Shown here: piece by piece, positions 34,545 through 43,052 of the stretch | Layout: every line of letters starts with the position of its first letter | How positions within the stretch are numbered: position 1 is the first letter of the stretch | Assembly: GCF_030766725.1 (NCBI RefSeq) | Contig: NZ_JARQWR010000008.1 | Span: 124,001-188,000 of the forward strand | Length of the DNA stretch: 64,000 nucleotides | Source: Flavobacterium aerium | GTDB lineage: Bacteria; Bacteroidota; Bacteroidia; Flavobacteriales; Flavobacteriaceae | Direction: 5' to 3' | Program-made: the position numbers and the translations under genes | Notes under the pieces: generated by a model | What the model was told of the DNA's origin: nothing | The model's input: the letters and a program-made list of their open reading frames with translations, nothing else | Databases searched by the model: none

Positions 34545-35504
34545 ATGAAAACTAAAATAATAGTATTAGTTCTAGCAGTTCAATTTACTTTTTCGGCTTG
34601 GGCACATGAAATAAAAGACCCTGTAACTCGATTTACTTACCAACGAATGATGTTGGAAGAAGATGATTGTGACGCATGTGGATGTTCTGCTAATGGTGGT
34701 GGAATGAGTTTTAGCTCGATGCTTAACAATAACTTTGTTGGAGTACGCTACTTTCACCAGAGTTATAGTAGTCGCGACGGAATTTTTAAAAACTCTCCTT
34801 GGATTGATGAAAATTTTAATACGATGCAAGTATGGGCAAGAGTTCCTGTTGCTAAGAATATTCAGATAATGGCTTTGGTTCCGTATCATTTTCACAACAG
34901 TGAGAAAACAGCAGGAGATCAAACGATTAATGGTATAGGTGATATTACAGTATTGGGACTTTATAATGTTTTTCAAACGAAAAGCGATAGTGCAGCAGTT
35001 AGACATCAAGTTCAATTAGGTGGAGGTGTAAAAGCACCTACAGGAAAATACGATCGTGCAAATAATGGAAGCGTTAATCCAAGTTTCCAAGTGGGTACAG
35101 GAGCATGGGATTTTCTTTTAGTGTCAGAATATGTGATTCGTAAAGATAACTTCGGATTGAATACAATGTTGAATTATACCATTAAAACAGAAAACAAACA
35201 ACATTATCAGTTTGGAAATCAATTGAATTATGGTAGTACATTGTTTTATACTTTCTCTAATACCAAATATACTTGGGTGCCACAAATAGGTGTTGCAGGA
35301 GAAGTATATGAAACCAATCGCAGTTATGGAGAAGACTTAAAAAATACTTCAGGAGATATCTTTTTTGGAAAATTAGGTGTTGAGGTAGGTTTGGATAAAT
35401 TCTCAGTAGGGTTAAATGCAATGCTACCAATAAATCAGAATCTAACGGGTGGCTTAGTAGAAGCGAATTATCGTTTTGCAGTGAACTTGAATTACAATTT
35501 GTAG
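34545..35504 (+). CDS. outer-membrane barrel protein with CDACGC motif, copper-locus partner
   Basis: A 319-residue exported protein (signal peptide ending FSAWA) whose mature part starts HEIKDPVTRFTYQRM. An acidic stretch and DDCDACGCSANGGGMS (C42, C45, C47) follow, then about 14 predicted beta strands ending in FAVNLNYNL. The C-x2-C-x-C motif at the N-terminus could bind a metal or Cu(I) at the periplasmic mouth of the barrel. It is the last gene of the locus and is followed by a terminator. Transport of copper or of a modified MbnP is a guess. Confidence 0.7.
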   Translation: MKTKIIVLVLAVQFTFSAWAHEIKDPVTRFTYQRMMLEEDDCDACGCSANGGGMSFSSMLNNNFVGVRYFHQSYSSRDGIFKNSPWIDENFNTMQVWARVPVAKNIQIMALVPYHFHNSEKTAGDQTINGIGDITVLGLYNVFQTKSDSAAVRHQVQLGGGVKAPTGKYDRANNGSVNPSFQVGTGAWDFLLVSEYVIRKDNFGLNTMLNYTIKTENKQHYQFGNQLNYGSTLFYTFSNTKYTWVPQIGVAGEVYETNRSYGEDLKNTSGDIFFGKLGVEVGLDKFSVGLNAMLPINQNLTGGLVEANYRFAVNLNYNL

Positions 35505-35531
35505 ATTACAACTATTGCAAGAAGAAGTATA

Positions 35532-35569
35532 AAGAGTGGCTATCAGGTTTTGATAGTCACTCTTTTTTT
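35532..35569 (+). terminator. terminator of the MbnP/MbnH locus
   Basis: An imperfect long stem (AAGAGTGGCTATCA with TGATAGTCACTCTT) and a run of seven T, 28 bases after the barrel gene. Confidence 0.8.
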
Positions 35570-35667
35570 ATGGAAATACTAATATTTATGGACGAGTAGA
35601 TTAGTAATATTTCTAAATGTTTTCTTAAAGCTTTGGAGTGAAAAAGAGAGTTACCGTATATATTTTA

Positions 35668-35675
35668 TACTTTTG
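35668..35675 (+). promoter_or_regulatory. -7 promoter element of the glycerophosphodiesterase gene
   Basis: TACTTTTG matches TAnnTTTG and lies 22 bases before the ATG at 35698. Confidence 0.5.
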
Positions 35676-35697
35676 AAACAAAATATTCAACTGCTTT

Positions 35698-36627
35698 ATG
35701 TCATTTAAATTACGTCTATTATGTGTTGCACTAGTAATGAGCCTTGGAGGCTTTAGTGCAATGAGTCAAACTTCAGAATATCACTTAAAATTTGATACTC
35801 CCGAAGAACTTCAAGCTTTTTTAAAGTTTGATAAAAAGAAATCAATTCCTTTGATTAGTGCACACCGAGGTGGTCCGGCTTTTGGATTTCCAGAGAATTG
35901 TACCCAAACTTTTGCCAATACAATCAAATACCATCCAGCAGTAATCGAAACCGATATTGCCTTGAGTAAAGATTCCGTTTTGGTGATGATGCATGATAAT
36001 ACTTTAGATAGAACAACAACAGGAAAAGGTAGGATTGATAATTATACTTTTGACGAGTTGAGACAATTAAAGCTGAAAGATAATAATGGAAGAGTTACCG
36101 ATTTCAAGATTGAAACATTAGATGAGGTTTTGCAATGGAGTAAAGGAAAAGTAATTTTGAACTTAGATATCAAACGTGGTGTTCCATTTCGTATGATTGT
36201 TGATGCAGTGCGTAAGAACAAAGCAGAAGCCTATTCGGTAATTATTACGTATAATGCCAATCAGGCAGCAGAAATTGCAGCTTTAGCACCAGAATTAATG
36301 ATTTCAGTTTCAGCACGTGGAAAAGAAGATGTAGAACGTTTGGAAGGAATGGGTGTGAAAGTGGAGAAAATGATTGCTTTTGTGGGTATTTCTGAGCCTA
36401 AAAAACCAGTATATGATTATCTACACAGCAGAGGAATAAGCTGTATTCTAGGAACGATGGGTAACTTAGATAAAAGTGCTGAAGCAAACGGAGATGTTTT
36501 GTATTACAACTTAGTTAAAAATGGAGCCAATGTACTTTCTACAGACCGTAATCAGGAAGCAGGAAAAGAAATAATGAAATACATTGCAGAGAAGAAATTA
36601 ACGTCAAAACATATGGTAAAAGAATAA
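35698..36627 (+). CDS. glycerophosphodiester phosphodiesterase family protein, exported
   Basis: A 309-residue periplasmic enzyme (signal peptide ending SAMSQ). The GDPD catalytic site is visible as SAHRGGPAFGFPENCTQTF, IETDIALSKDSVLVMMHD and DRTTTGKG, with the late LSTDRNQEAG. It is expected to hydrolyse glycerophosphodiesters to glycerol-3-phosphate and an alcohol using a divalent metal. It is a single gene with its own promoter element and a strong terminator at 36650-36686. Confidence 0.9.
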   Translation: MSFKLRLLCVALVMSLGGFSAMSQTSEYHLKFDTPEELQAFLKFDKKKSIPLISAHRGGPAFGFPENCTQTFANTIKYHPAVIETDIALSKDSVLVMMHDNTLDRTTTGKGRIDNYTFDELRQLKLKDNNGRVTDFKIETLDEVLQWSKGKVILNLDIKRGVPFRMIVDAVRKNKAEAYSVIITYNANQAAEIAALAPELMISVSARGKEDVERLEGMGVKVEKMIAFVGISEPKKPVYDYLHSRGISCILGTMGNLDKSAEANGDVLYYNLVKNGANVLSTDRNQEAGKEIMKYIAEKKLTSKHMVKE

Positions 36628-36649
36628 AATTTAATTCTTTACAGAAAAG

Positions 36650-36686
36650 AAAAACCCCAATCTTACTAATAAGATTGGGGTTTTTT
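36650..36686. terminator. bidirectional terminator between the GDPD gene and lysS
   Basis: CCCCAATCTTA (36655-36665) pairs with TAAGATTGGGG (36670-36680) around CTAA, flanked by A and T runs, between converging genes. Confidence 0.85.
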
Positions 36687-36708
36687 ATAGCGTACAATTG
36701 GATTTTAA

Positions 36709-38415
36709 TTATCCAAGATATTCAACCACTTTATTCTCTCCGTCAACCACAATTTTAATCAAAGCGTTTTTAGAAAGATTTTTTGTAGAAGCATCCCATT
36801 TTTTACCGCTTAAATCCGACTTAACTTTCAATAAATTTAATGGCATAGCATTGTCATTAGACTTAAGAAGCTCAATAATAATTTTTTCTTCTTCCGTCAT
36901 TTCAATTTGAATCGCTTTTTTCTCCGGACGCATTTGTGGGAAAAATAAAACTTCCTGAATAGAACTATTATTTGTCATCAACATAGTCAAACGGTCAATT
37001 CCAATTCCAATCCCAGATGTAGGAGGCATACCATATTCTAAAGCTCTAATGAAATCCTGATCAATAAACATAGCCTCATCATCTCCTTTTTCAGATAATT
37101 TTAATTGCTCTTCAAAACGCTCACGTTGATCAATAGGATCATTTAACTCAGAATAAGCATTAGCTAATTCTTTACCATTTACCATTAATTCGAAACGCTC
37201 TGTTAGCTCAGGATTATCACGGTGTGACTTGCATAAAGGACTCATTTCTTTTGGATAATCCGTGATGAAAGTAGGTTGAACATACAAATGCTCACATTTT
37301 TCACCAAAAATCTCATCGATTAGTTTTCCAATACCCATTGTTTCATCTACTGCTAATCCTAGTTTTCGGGCTACATCACGCAATTCATCTTCTTTCATGC
37401 CAGCAACATCATAGCCAGTATGGTCTTTGATGGCTTGTAAAATAGGAACACGTGGATAAGGAGCTTTGAAATCAATAGTTTTATCCCCTACAGTAACAGC
37501 AGATTTACCATGAACTTCAGTAGCAATTTTCTCTAATAATGTTTCAGTAGTATCCATCATCCAGTTGTAATCCTTGTAAGCAACATAAAGTTCCATTACG
37601 GTGAATTCTGGATTATGGGTACGGTCCATTCCTTCGTTACGGAAGTCTTTTGCAAACTCATAAACACCATCAAAACCACCAACAATCAATCTTTTTAAAT
37701 ACAATTCATTAGCGATTCTCAAATATAGAGGAATGTCTAAAGCATTGTGATGAGATATAAATGGACGAGCGGATGCACCACCTGGAATAGGCTGTAATAT
37801 TGGCGTTTCCACTTCTAAATATCCTTTTTCATTGAAGAAATTACGAATTGTATTTGTAATTTTTGTTCTTTTAATGAAAGTATCTTTAACGTGATCGTTT
37901 ACGATTAAATCGACATAACGACGACGGTATCTTTGTTCTGGATCACTAAAGGCATCATGTATTTTGCCATCAGCATCTGTTTTTACAATCGGTAGAGGTT
38001 TTAAAGCTTTCGCTAAAACCGTTAGTTCATGAACATGAATTGAGATTTCACCGACCTGCGTTTTGAAAACAGTACCACGGATTCCAATAAAATCACCAAT
38101 ATCTAGTAATTTTTTGAAAACAACATTGTACATCATCTTCTCTTCATCCTGCGAAATATCATCACGACTGATGTAGATTTGAATACGGCCTTCGGCGTCC
38201 TTCAACTCTGCAAAAGAAGCTTTTCCCATAATTCTACGACTCATCATTCGGCCTGCTAAAATAACCTCCTTACCGTCAAACTTTTCAAAATCAGTAAGTA
38301 TTTCAGAAGAATACGCTGAAGTTGTAAATTCTTGGGCTGGATAGGGCTCAATTCCTAGCTGACGCAATTGTTGTAAAGCATCTCTACGTAACAGTTCTTG
38401 TTCAGATAATTGCAT
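36709..38415 (-). CDS. lysS: lysyl-tRNA synthetase, class II
   Basis: Full-length class II LysRS. N-terminal OB-fold region (VILAGRMMSRRIMGKASFAE), motif 2 area FRNEGMDRTHNPEFTVMELY, and motif 3 GIGIGIDRLTMLMTNNSSIQ, then a short C-terminal extension of about 65 residues (after FFPQMRPEK) as seen in Bacteroidota. The true start is taken at 38415 (MQLSEQELLRR). The in-frame ATG at 38445 lies inside a TATCTTTG promoter element on the minus strand (38443-38450) and is unlikely to be used. Single gene. Confidence 0.97.
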   Translation of the reverse strand: MQLSEQELLRRDALQQLRQLGIEPYPAQEFTTSAYSSEILTDFEKFDGKEVILAGRMMSRRIMGKASFAELKDAEGRIQIYISRDDISQDEEKMMYNVVFKKLLDIGDFIGIRGTVFKTQVGEISIHVHELTVLAKALKPLPIVKTDADGKIHDAFSDPEQRYRRRYVDLIVNDHVKDTFIKRTKITNTIRNFFNEKGYLEVETPILQPIPGGASARPFISHHNALDIPLYLRIANELYLKRLIVGGFDGVYEFAKDFRNEGMDRTHNPEFTVMELYVAYKDYNWMMDTTETLLEKIATEVHGKSAVTVGDKTIDFKAPYPRVPILQAIKDHTGYDVAGMKEDELRDVARKLGLAVDETMGIGKLIDEIFGEKCEHLYVQPTFITDYPKEMSPLCKSHRDNPELTERFELMVNGKELANAYSELNDPIDQRERFEEQLKLSEKGDDEAMFIDQDFIRALEYGMPPTSGIGIGIDRLTMLMTNNSSIQEVLFFPQMRPEKKAIQIEMTEEEKIIIELLKSNDNAMPLNLLKVKSDLSGKKWDASTKNLSKNALIKIVVDGENKVVEYLG

Positions 38416-38442
38416 GTGATTAAAATTTATTTTTAAAGATGG

Positions 38443-38450
38443 CAAAGATA
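38443..38450 (-). promoter_or_regulatory. -7 promoter element of lysS
   Basis: On the minus strand TATCTTTG lies 27 bases before the lysS ATG at 38415. It settles the choice of the start codon, because the upstream ATG at 38445 falls inside this element. Confidence 0.6.
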
Positions 38451-38645
38451 GTGAAAAAGTGTTTATTTGCAGGGGAGTTTAACCGATTAACAATTTTAAA
38501 AAGATATGTTACAATTTAATATGCTTTTTGTGGTTGTTTTAGAAAAGGTTAAGAGGAAGATTCTTAAATTTATGACAGAATAAATTTGAAGAATTTAAAC
38601 CTGTTTTGTAACAAAGTAAGAAATAAATAGTCTTACAGAAAAGAA

Positions 38646-38653
38646 TAAATTTG
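38646..38653 (+). promoter_or_regulatory. -7 promoter element of the Pmp3/YqaE gene
   Basis: TAAATTTG matches TAnnTTTG and ends seven bases before the ATG at 38661, so the leader would be very short. A second copy of the same octamer lies at 38581-38588. Confidence 0.4.
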
Positions 38654-38660
38654 TAATATC

Positions 38661-38822
38661 ATGAGTATTTGGCGCGTATTATTATCCATATTTCTCCCAC
38701 CTTTGGCTGTATTAGACAAAGGATGTGGATCGGTTTTAATTGTTTTACTTTTAACTTTTTGCGGTTGGGTACCCGGAACAATTGCTGCTTTAATTATTTT
38801 AAATAACCCTAAAAACAACTAA
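38661..38822 (+). CDS. YqaE/Pmp3-family small membrane protein
   Basis: A 53-residue protein with two transmembrane helices and the Pmp3 signature: FLPPLAVLDKGCGS then LLLTFCGWVPGTIAALIIL. Family members affect membrane potential and stress tolerance in bacteria, plants and yeast. A false ORF on the other strand covers the same bases. It ends two bases before the next lipoprotein gene, so the two are cotranscribed. Confidence 0.9.
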   Translation: MSIWRVLLSIFLPPLAVLDKGCGSVLIVLLLTFCGWVPGTIAALIILNNPKNN

Positions 38823-38824
38823 AC

Positions 38825-39580
38825 ATGTTGAAAAAAACACACTTTTTATGGATTAATTTTTTACTGTTAATCTCAATGACGAGCTGTCAATTTTCTGAAA
38901 ATATTTATATTGATGAAGCTGGAACTGGTAAAATCGAATTTGATCTTGATGGATCAAGTATAATGGAGCTGGCTGGTGGTCAATTAGGGAGCGAAAAAGA
39001 TTTAAAGAATATGGACTCCACATTTGTTTTTGCTGACCTGTTGAAAAACAAAAAAGATAGTATTTCTTTATTGCCACCAGAAAAACAAGCTCTAATAAAA
39101 TCGCTTGAAAAACTAACCATGCGCATGCTGATGAATGTGGAGAAAAAGCAAATGCAAGTAACGTTGACTTCTAAATTTGATAACGTCAATGAAGTTCATA
39201 ATATGATGGCATCGATGAAAAATGTCAGCGATTTGGATAAGAAATCAAAAGACACAAAAAATCCATTAGCAGCCTTGTCTGAAGCCGATAATATAGACTT
39301 GAGTTATTCATATAATGGAAAAGTATTTAAAAGAACAGGAAAAATTATTGATGCCGCTGCACAAAAAATGATTGTTGATAGTTTAGAGAAATCTAAAATG
39401 TTTTTGGAAACATCAATGTACACTCTGAACTACCATTTTCCTAGAAAAATTAAATCAGTATCAAATAAAAAGGCTGAAATTAGTACCGATAAGAAGAGTC
39501 TAACACTAGGAGTGAAATATACAGAATATATTGAAAAACCAGAAGTTCTGAATTTAGAAGTCGTTTTAGAAAAGAAGTAA
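38825..39580 (+). CDS. hypothetical lipoprotein
   Basis: A 251-residue lipoprotein (WINFLLLISMTSC, lipobox Cys about 21). The mature part begins with an extended segment, YIDEAGTGKIEFDLDGSSIM, then helices and short strands. It has no cysteines other than the lipid anchor. Proteins of this form are common in Flavobacteriia but without assigned function. It starts two bases after the Pmp3 gene, so the pair is a likely operon. Confidence 0.7.
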   Translation: MLKKTHFLWINFLLLISMTSCQFSENIYIDEAGTGKIEFDLDGSSIMELAGGQLGSEKDLKNMDSTFVFADLLKNKKDSISLLPPEKQALIKSLEKLTMRMLMNVEKKQMQVTLTSKFDNVNEVHNMMASMKNVSDLDKKSKDTKNPLAALSEADNIDLSYSYNGKVFKRTGKIIDAAAQKMIVDSLEKSKMFLETSMYTLNYHFPRKIKSVSNKKAEISTDKKSLTLGVKYTEYIEKPEVLNLEVVLEKK

Positions 39581-39608
39581 TTAACAAAAAATAATGCTAT
39601 TGTAGTAG

Positions 39609-39616
39609 TATCTTTG
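39609..39616 (+). promoter_or_regulatory. -7 promoter element of lipB
   Basis: TATCTTTG lies 26 bases before the preferred ATG at 39642. Confidence 0.5.
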
Positions 39617-39641
39617 TAGTGTTAATTATGAATAAGTGATC

Positions 39642-40346
39642 ATGAATAAGAAAGTTATACTTCAAGATTTAGGCCTAAAAGATTACAAGGAAACTTGGGA
39701 TTATCAGGAGACCATTTTTAAAGAAATTCTAGATTTAAAAATAAGAAATAGAAGAGAAGAGCTAACATTAGAAACACCAAATTATCTTTTGTTTGTAGAA
39801 CATCCTCATGTTTATACTTTAGGAAAGAGCGGAAGCATGGATAATATGCTGTTGAATGAAGATCAATTGGCTGCAAAAAATGCAGTATTCTATAAAATTA
39901 ATCGAGGAGGAGATATTACGTATCATGGACCCGGTCAAGTAGTGGGATACCCGATATTAGATTTAGATAATTTCTTTACAGATATTCATAAGTATTTACG
40001 CTTTTTGGAAGAAGTAATTATTTTGACTTTAGCAGAATACAGTATAAAAGGTACAAGAAGTGATGGGGAAACAGGGGTATGGCTTGATGTAGGCACTCCA
40101 TTTGCTCGAAAAATATGCGCTATGGGTGTAAGAGCCAGTCGATGGGTAACCATGCATGGATTTGCTTTAAATGTAAATGCCGATTTAGGTTATTTTGATA
40201 ATATCATTCCTTGTGGAATTCGTGGGAAAGCAGTTACCTCATTACAAGTAGAATTAGGCGTGGAAAGAGTCGATGAAGAAGAACTAAAAAATAAAATAAG
40301 TAAACATTTTGAAGTTTTGTTTGAAGCAGAATTACAAATGAAATAA
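39642..40346 (+). CDS. lipB: octanoyl-[acyl-carrier-protein]:protein octanoyltransferase
   Basis: LipB transfers octanoyl from ACP to the lipoyl domains of 2-oxoacid dehydrogenases and glycine cleavage H protein. Conserved blocks are VEHPHVYTLGKSG, INRGGDITYHGPGQVVGYPI, the catalytic-lysine block KICAMGVRASRWVTMHGFAL, and the cysteine in IIPCGIRGKAVTSL. The ATG at 39642 (MNKKVILQDLG) is preferred over a GTG two codons upstream. It is a single gene ended by a strong terminator. Confidence 0.95.
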   Translation: MNKKVILQDLGLKDYKETWDYQETIFKEILDLKIRNRREELTLETPNYLLFVEHPHVYTLGKSGSMDNMLLNEDQLAAKNAVFYKINRGGDITYHGPGQVVGYPILDLDNFFTDIHKYLRFLEEVIILTLAEYSIKGTRSDGETGVWLDVGTPFARKICAMGVRASRWVTMHGFALNVNADLGYFDNIIPCGIRGKAVTSLQVELGVERVDEEELKNKISKHFEVLFEAELQMK

Positions 40347-40360
40347 ACCTTATAAACTTA

Positions 40361-40394
40361 AAAAATCCCATACTAGACAGTATGGGATTTTTTT
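40361..40394 (+). terminator. lipB terminator
   Basis: AAAAATCCCATACT pairs with AGTATGGGATTTTT around AGAC, followed by a T run. Confidence 0.85.
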
Positions 40395-40542
40395 TTAGCC
40401 CAAAAGTTAGAAAAGCAAATGACAGGTTAAAGAGAGTAGTTTACGAAGTAAGAAATCATTGTCAGTAACTATTTTACATCTATCGTTATCCAATTTCTTT
40501 ATAAATAATCCCTTAGGAGGAAAGATTTTTGAGAGAGAAATT

Positions 40543-41460
40543 CTAATTAAAACTTGCTCGAAATTCCAAAGGAGACAGAGCAGTTTTAATCTTAAACAAT
40601 CGGCTAAATGATTGTGGGTGTTCAAAACCTAATTCATAAGCAATTTCACTTACAGACAAATTTGTTGTGGATAATTTTTCCTTTGCATTTTCAATCAGCT
40701 TATTATGTATGTAATTCTGTGTACTTTGTCCTGTTAACACTTTAAGTAGTCCGCTTAGGTAGCCAGGAGATACATTCAAGGATGCTGCAATGAATTGTAC
40801 AGTTGGTATTCCATCTGTTGTCAAAGTATTATTTTCGAAATAATTGTCCAGTAAGTTTTCTAGGCGTTCTAAGATAGAATGGTTGCTTATTTTTCGGGTA
40901 ATGAACTGACGTTGATAATATCTATCAGCATAAGTAAACAGCAGTTCAAGCTGAGCAATGATTACGACTTCACTAAATTTATCGAGGTTTGCCTGATATT
41001 CCTGTGTTATGTTCTTTATGATACTCAAAATAACCATTTCTTCTTTGTCAGAAATGAAAAGGGCTTCATTAGAAGAGTAACTGAAATAAGCATATTGCTT
41101 GATTGATTTGGCCAAAGGAGTATTCCATAGAAAATCAGGATGTAGTAGTAATATCCAGCCAGAGCGGTCGATTCTGTTTTCTTCTTCTACATCAATTTCA
41201 AATACTTGTCCTGGAGCCATGAAAAATAAAACACCTTCATTAAAATCACCAGACTGCTGACCATACTTCATCTTTCCCTTAAAATCGCGGTTGAAAGAGA
41301 TCGAATAAAAATCGAATATCAAATTCATTTGCGCCATGCAAGGCAATTTTACAAATTGAGAATCAATCACACTGATTAATGGGTGCTCTGGCTTGGGAAG
41401 TCCCATCACCTGGTGATATTCGCTGATTGTTTTAATTCTATTAGGTTCTTTGTTTTCCAT
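40543..41460 (-). CDS. AraC-family transcriptional regulator
   Basis: A 305-residue soluble AraC protein. The N-terminal part looks like a cupin-type ligand domain (about 25-130). The C-terminal DNA-binding domain has VQFIAASLNVSPGYLSGLLK and VSEIAYELGFEHPQSFSRLF with the ending LSPLEFRA. It follows the exported hydrolase gene by 80 bases on the same strand and may control it. The ligand is unknown. Confidence 0.88.
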   Translation of the reverse strand: MENKEPNRIKTISEYHQVMGLPKPEHPLISVIDSQFVKLPCMAQMNLIFDFYSISFNRDFKGKMKYGQQSGDFNEGVLFFMAPGQVFEIDVEEENRIDRSGWILLLHPDFLWNTPLAKSIKQYAYFSYSSNEALFISDKEEMVILSIIKNITQEYQANLDKFSEVVIIAQLELLFTYADRYYQRQFITRKISNHSILERLENLLDNYFENNTLTTDGIPTVQFIAASLNVSPGYLSGLLKVLTGQSTQNYIHNKLIENAKEKLSTTNLSVSEIAYELGFEHPQSFSRLFKIKTALSPLEFRASFN

Positions 41461-41540
41461 ATTTGAAGTTAATCATTAATAGTTAGAGTTGTTGTGTTTT
41501 AGAAGAATATCCTCTTTAAAAACGGAGTACAAGGAGTGAC

Positions 41541-42293
41541 TTATTTCTGATCATTTAATACCTCACCGAGCTTTTTTACTAGGTTATCAGGTTGTTCACG
41601 CATAGAATAATGGCCACCTTCAAAAGTATAAACTTTCCAGTTTCTTGCTTCGGCACGATTTCGTCCCATTTTATCAGCAGCAGGATCACTTTGACCATTT
41701 TTTGTCATTACAATAAAGACAGATGGAATCTTTTTTGCTAATGGATTTTTTATTTTGACTGGTTCGGTAAATGTCTTTAACGATTGTGGTACATCCATAG
41801 GGGGTGTAGGTTGTGGAGTGCCAACTGGATAAACCATGCCTTTTTTTATATTGCCTTCTGTCATTGGGGCCCAATAGTCTCCATAAACGTCTTTGGCACT
41901 TTCTCCATTGTTAGGTATCATGGCGTCTAAATAGATCAGCTGTTTAATCCGATCTGGAACTTGCTCAGCTACGCCCGAAATAACGATTCCTCCAAAGCTA
42001 TGTCCTACCAAAATGACATTATGAAGATTCTCAAATTTGATCACATTTACAATATCGGCTATAAACGTACTCATGTTGATTTTTGCGTTTGACAAATGTA
42101 CCCTTTCACCAAGTCCAGTCAGAGTTGGACGATAAACAATATCTCCATTTACACTTAAAATGGAATCTACTTTTGCATAATCCCAACCACCATCCCAAGC
42201 ACCTGGGACAAATAAAAAGGTTCGAGGATGTTCTGTCTGACCAAAACAAACGGAAGAGATTGCAATACTTAAAATAAAAAATAACTTTCTCAT
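41541..42293 (-). CDS. exported alpha/beta hydrolase
   Basis: A 250-residue hydrolase with signal peptide (ending SVCFGQ). The fold is seen in FLFVPGAWDGGWDYAKVD (oxyanion region), the nucleophile elbow ILVGHSFGGIVISG, and the late FEGGHYSMREQP histidine. It is closest to the small esterase/hydroxynitrile-lyase-like group with the GAW opening. The substrate is not known. It is upstream of an AraC gene on the same strand. Confidence 0.88.
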   Translation of the reverse strand: MRKLFFILSIAISSVCFGQTEHPRTFLFVPGAWDGGWDYAKVDSILSVNGDIVYRPTLTGLGERVHLSNAKINMSTFIADIVNVIKFENLHNVILVGHSFGGIVISGVAEQVPDRIKQLIYLDAMIPNNGESAKDVYGDYWAPMTEGNIKKGMVYPVGTPQPTPPMDVPQSLKTFTEPVKIKNPLAKKIPSVFIVMTKNGQSDPAADKMGRNRAEARNWKVYTFEGGHYSMREQPDNLVKKLGEVLNDQK

Positions 42294-43052
42294 AAGATTT
42301 TTGATTAAAATAAATTACTTTATACTACAAATTTGGGCAGAAATAAATCGCTCTACATAACCAAATCTCCTTTTGTTGTAACAAATAATACGATTTATGA
42401 ACTGTCGGTATCTTGTTTTTACAAAAACAAAAATTAAAGTCTTATTGTGGTATTTAAAGAGCTTATTTTTATGATTATTACTTTAAAGAAAAGATATCTT
42501 GCGCCAGTAAAGTTTTAATAGAATATTGATTGTAGTGATATACGATCCCTATTAAATTTATTTGAGTAGTTAGTTTAAGCCCATACAGCGTGTATGGGCT
42601 TTTTTTATGGCTCAACAATTTGGGGAGTTAAATAGTAAAAGTTTTAATTTCTGAAAATAATTTTATTTATAGCATACTATTCTAAAGTTCGAATTATGAT
42701 TTTATGAAATAATTAAAAAAATAGGACTTAATGTGATGGGAAATGGACTTATAATACTTCTAGAGATAGTTATATAAAAATATATTGCACTTCATAAAAT
42801 GTATATACAATCATAAGTCAATAATTGTCAAATTATAACTTGTGTTTTCATGAATACTCAGCTTTATAGCTTGACGAAGTGCTCTCTGTAGATATTGTGA
42901 TAAAGTAATCAGAATATTTTTTGAGTGAGTTGTAGTAATGATGAAAAGAAGAGGGTAAGAGAATGATTTTATCCTTGTAATTATCAAATTTTAAGTATGC
43001 CTTGGGACTTCTTTTTTGATAAAAAACTAATTAATAACACTAACTCAAAAAA
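42294..43052. other. 759-base intergenic region upstream of the first SusC gene
   Basis: The region between the divergent hydrolase and SusC genes holds no convincing ORF. It contains one strong plus-strand terminator at 42577-42606 with no gene before it. The right part should hold the SusC promoter and leader, ending in AACACTAACTCAAAAAAATG, similar to the leaders of the other two SusC genes. No sigma or anti-sigma gene is present. Confidence 0.5.
42577..42606 (+). terminator. orphan terminator with no upstream gene
   Basis: AAGCCCATACA (42577-42587) pairs with TGTATGGGCTT (42591-42601) around GCG, followed by T. No plus-strand gene ends nearby, so it may end a small RNA or be a relic. Confidence 0.7.

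Noticed and set aside
38416..38445. Upstream lysS start at 38445
   Set aside because: The ATG lies inside a TATCTTTG promoter octamer on the minus strand, and family members begin near MQLSEQE.
38633..38818. Minus-strand ORF of 61 residues
   Set aside because: The opposite strand of the same bases encodes a clear Pmp3/YqaE protein at 38661-38822.
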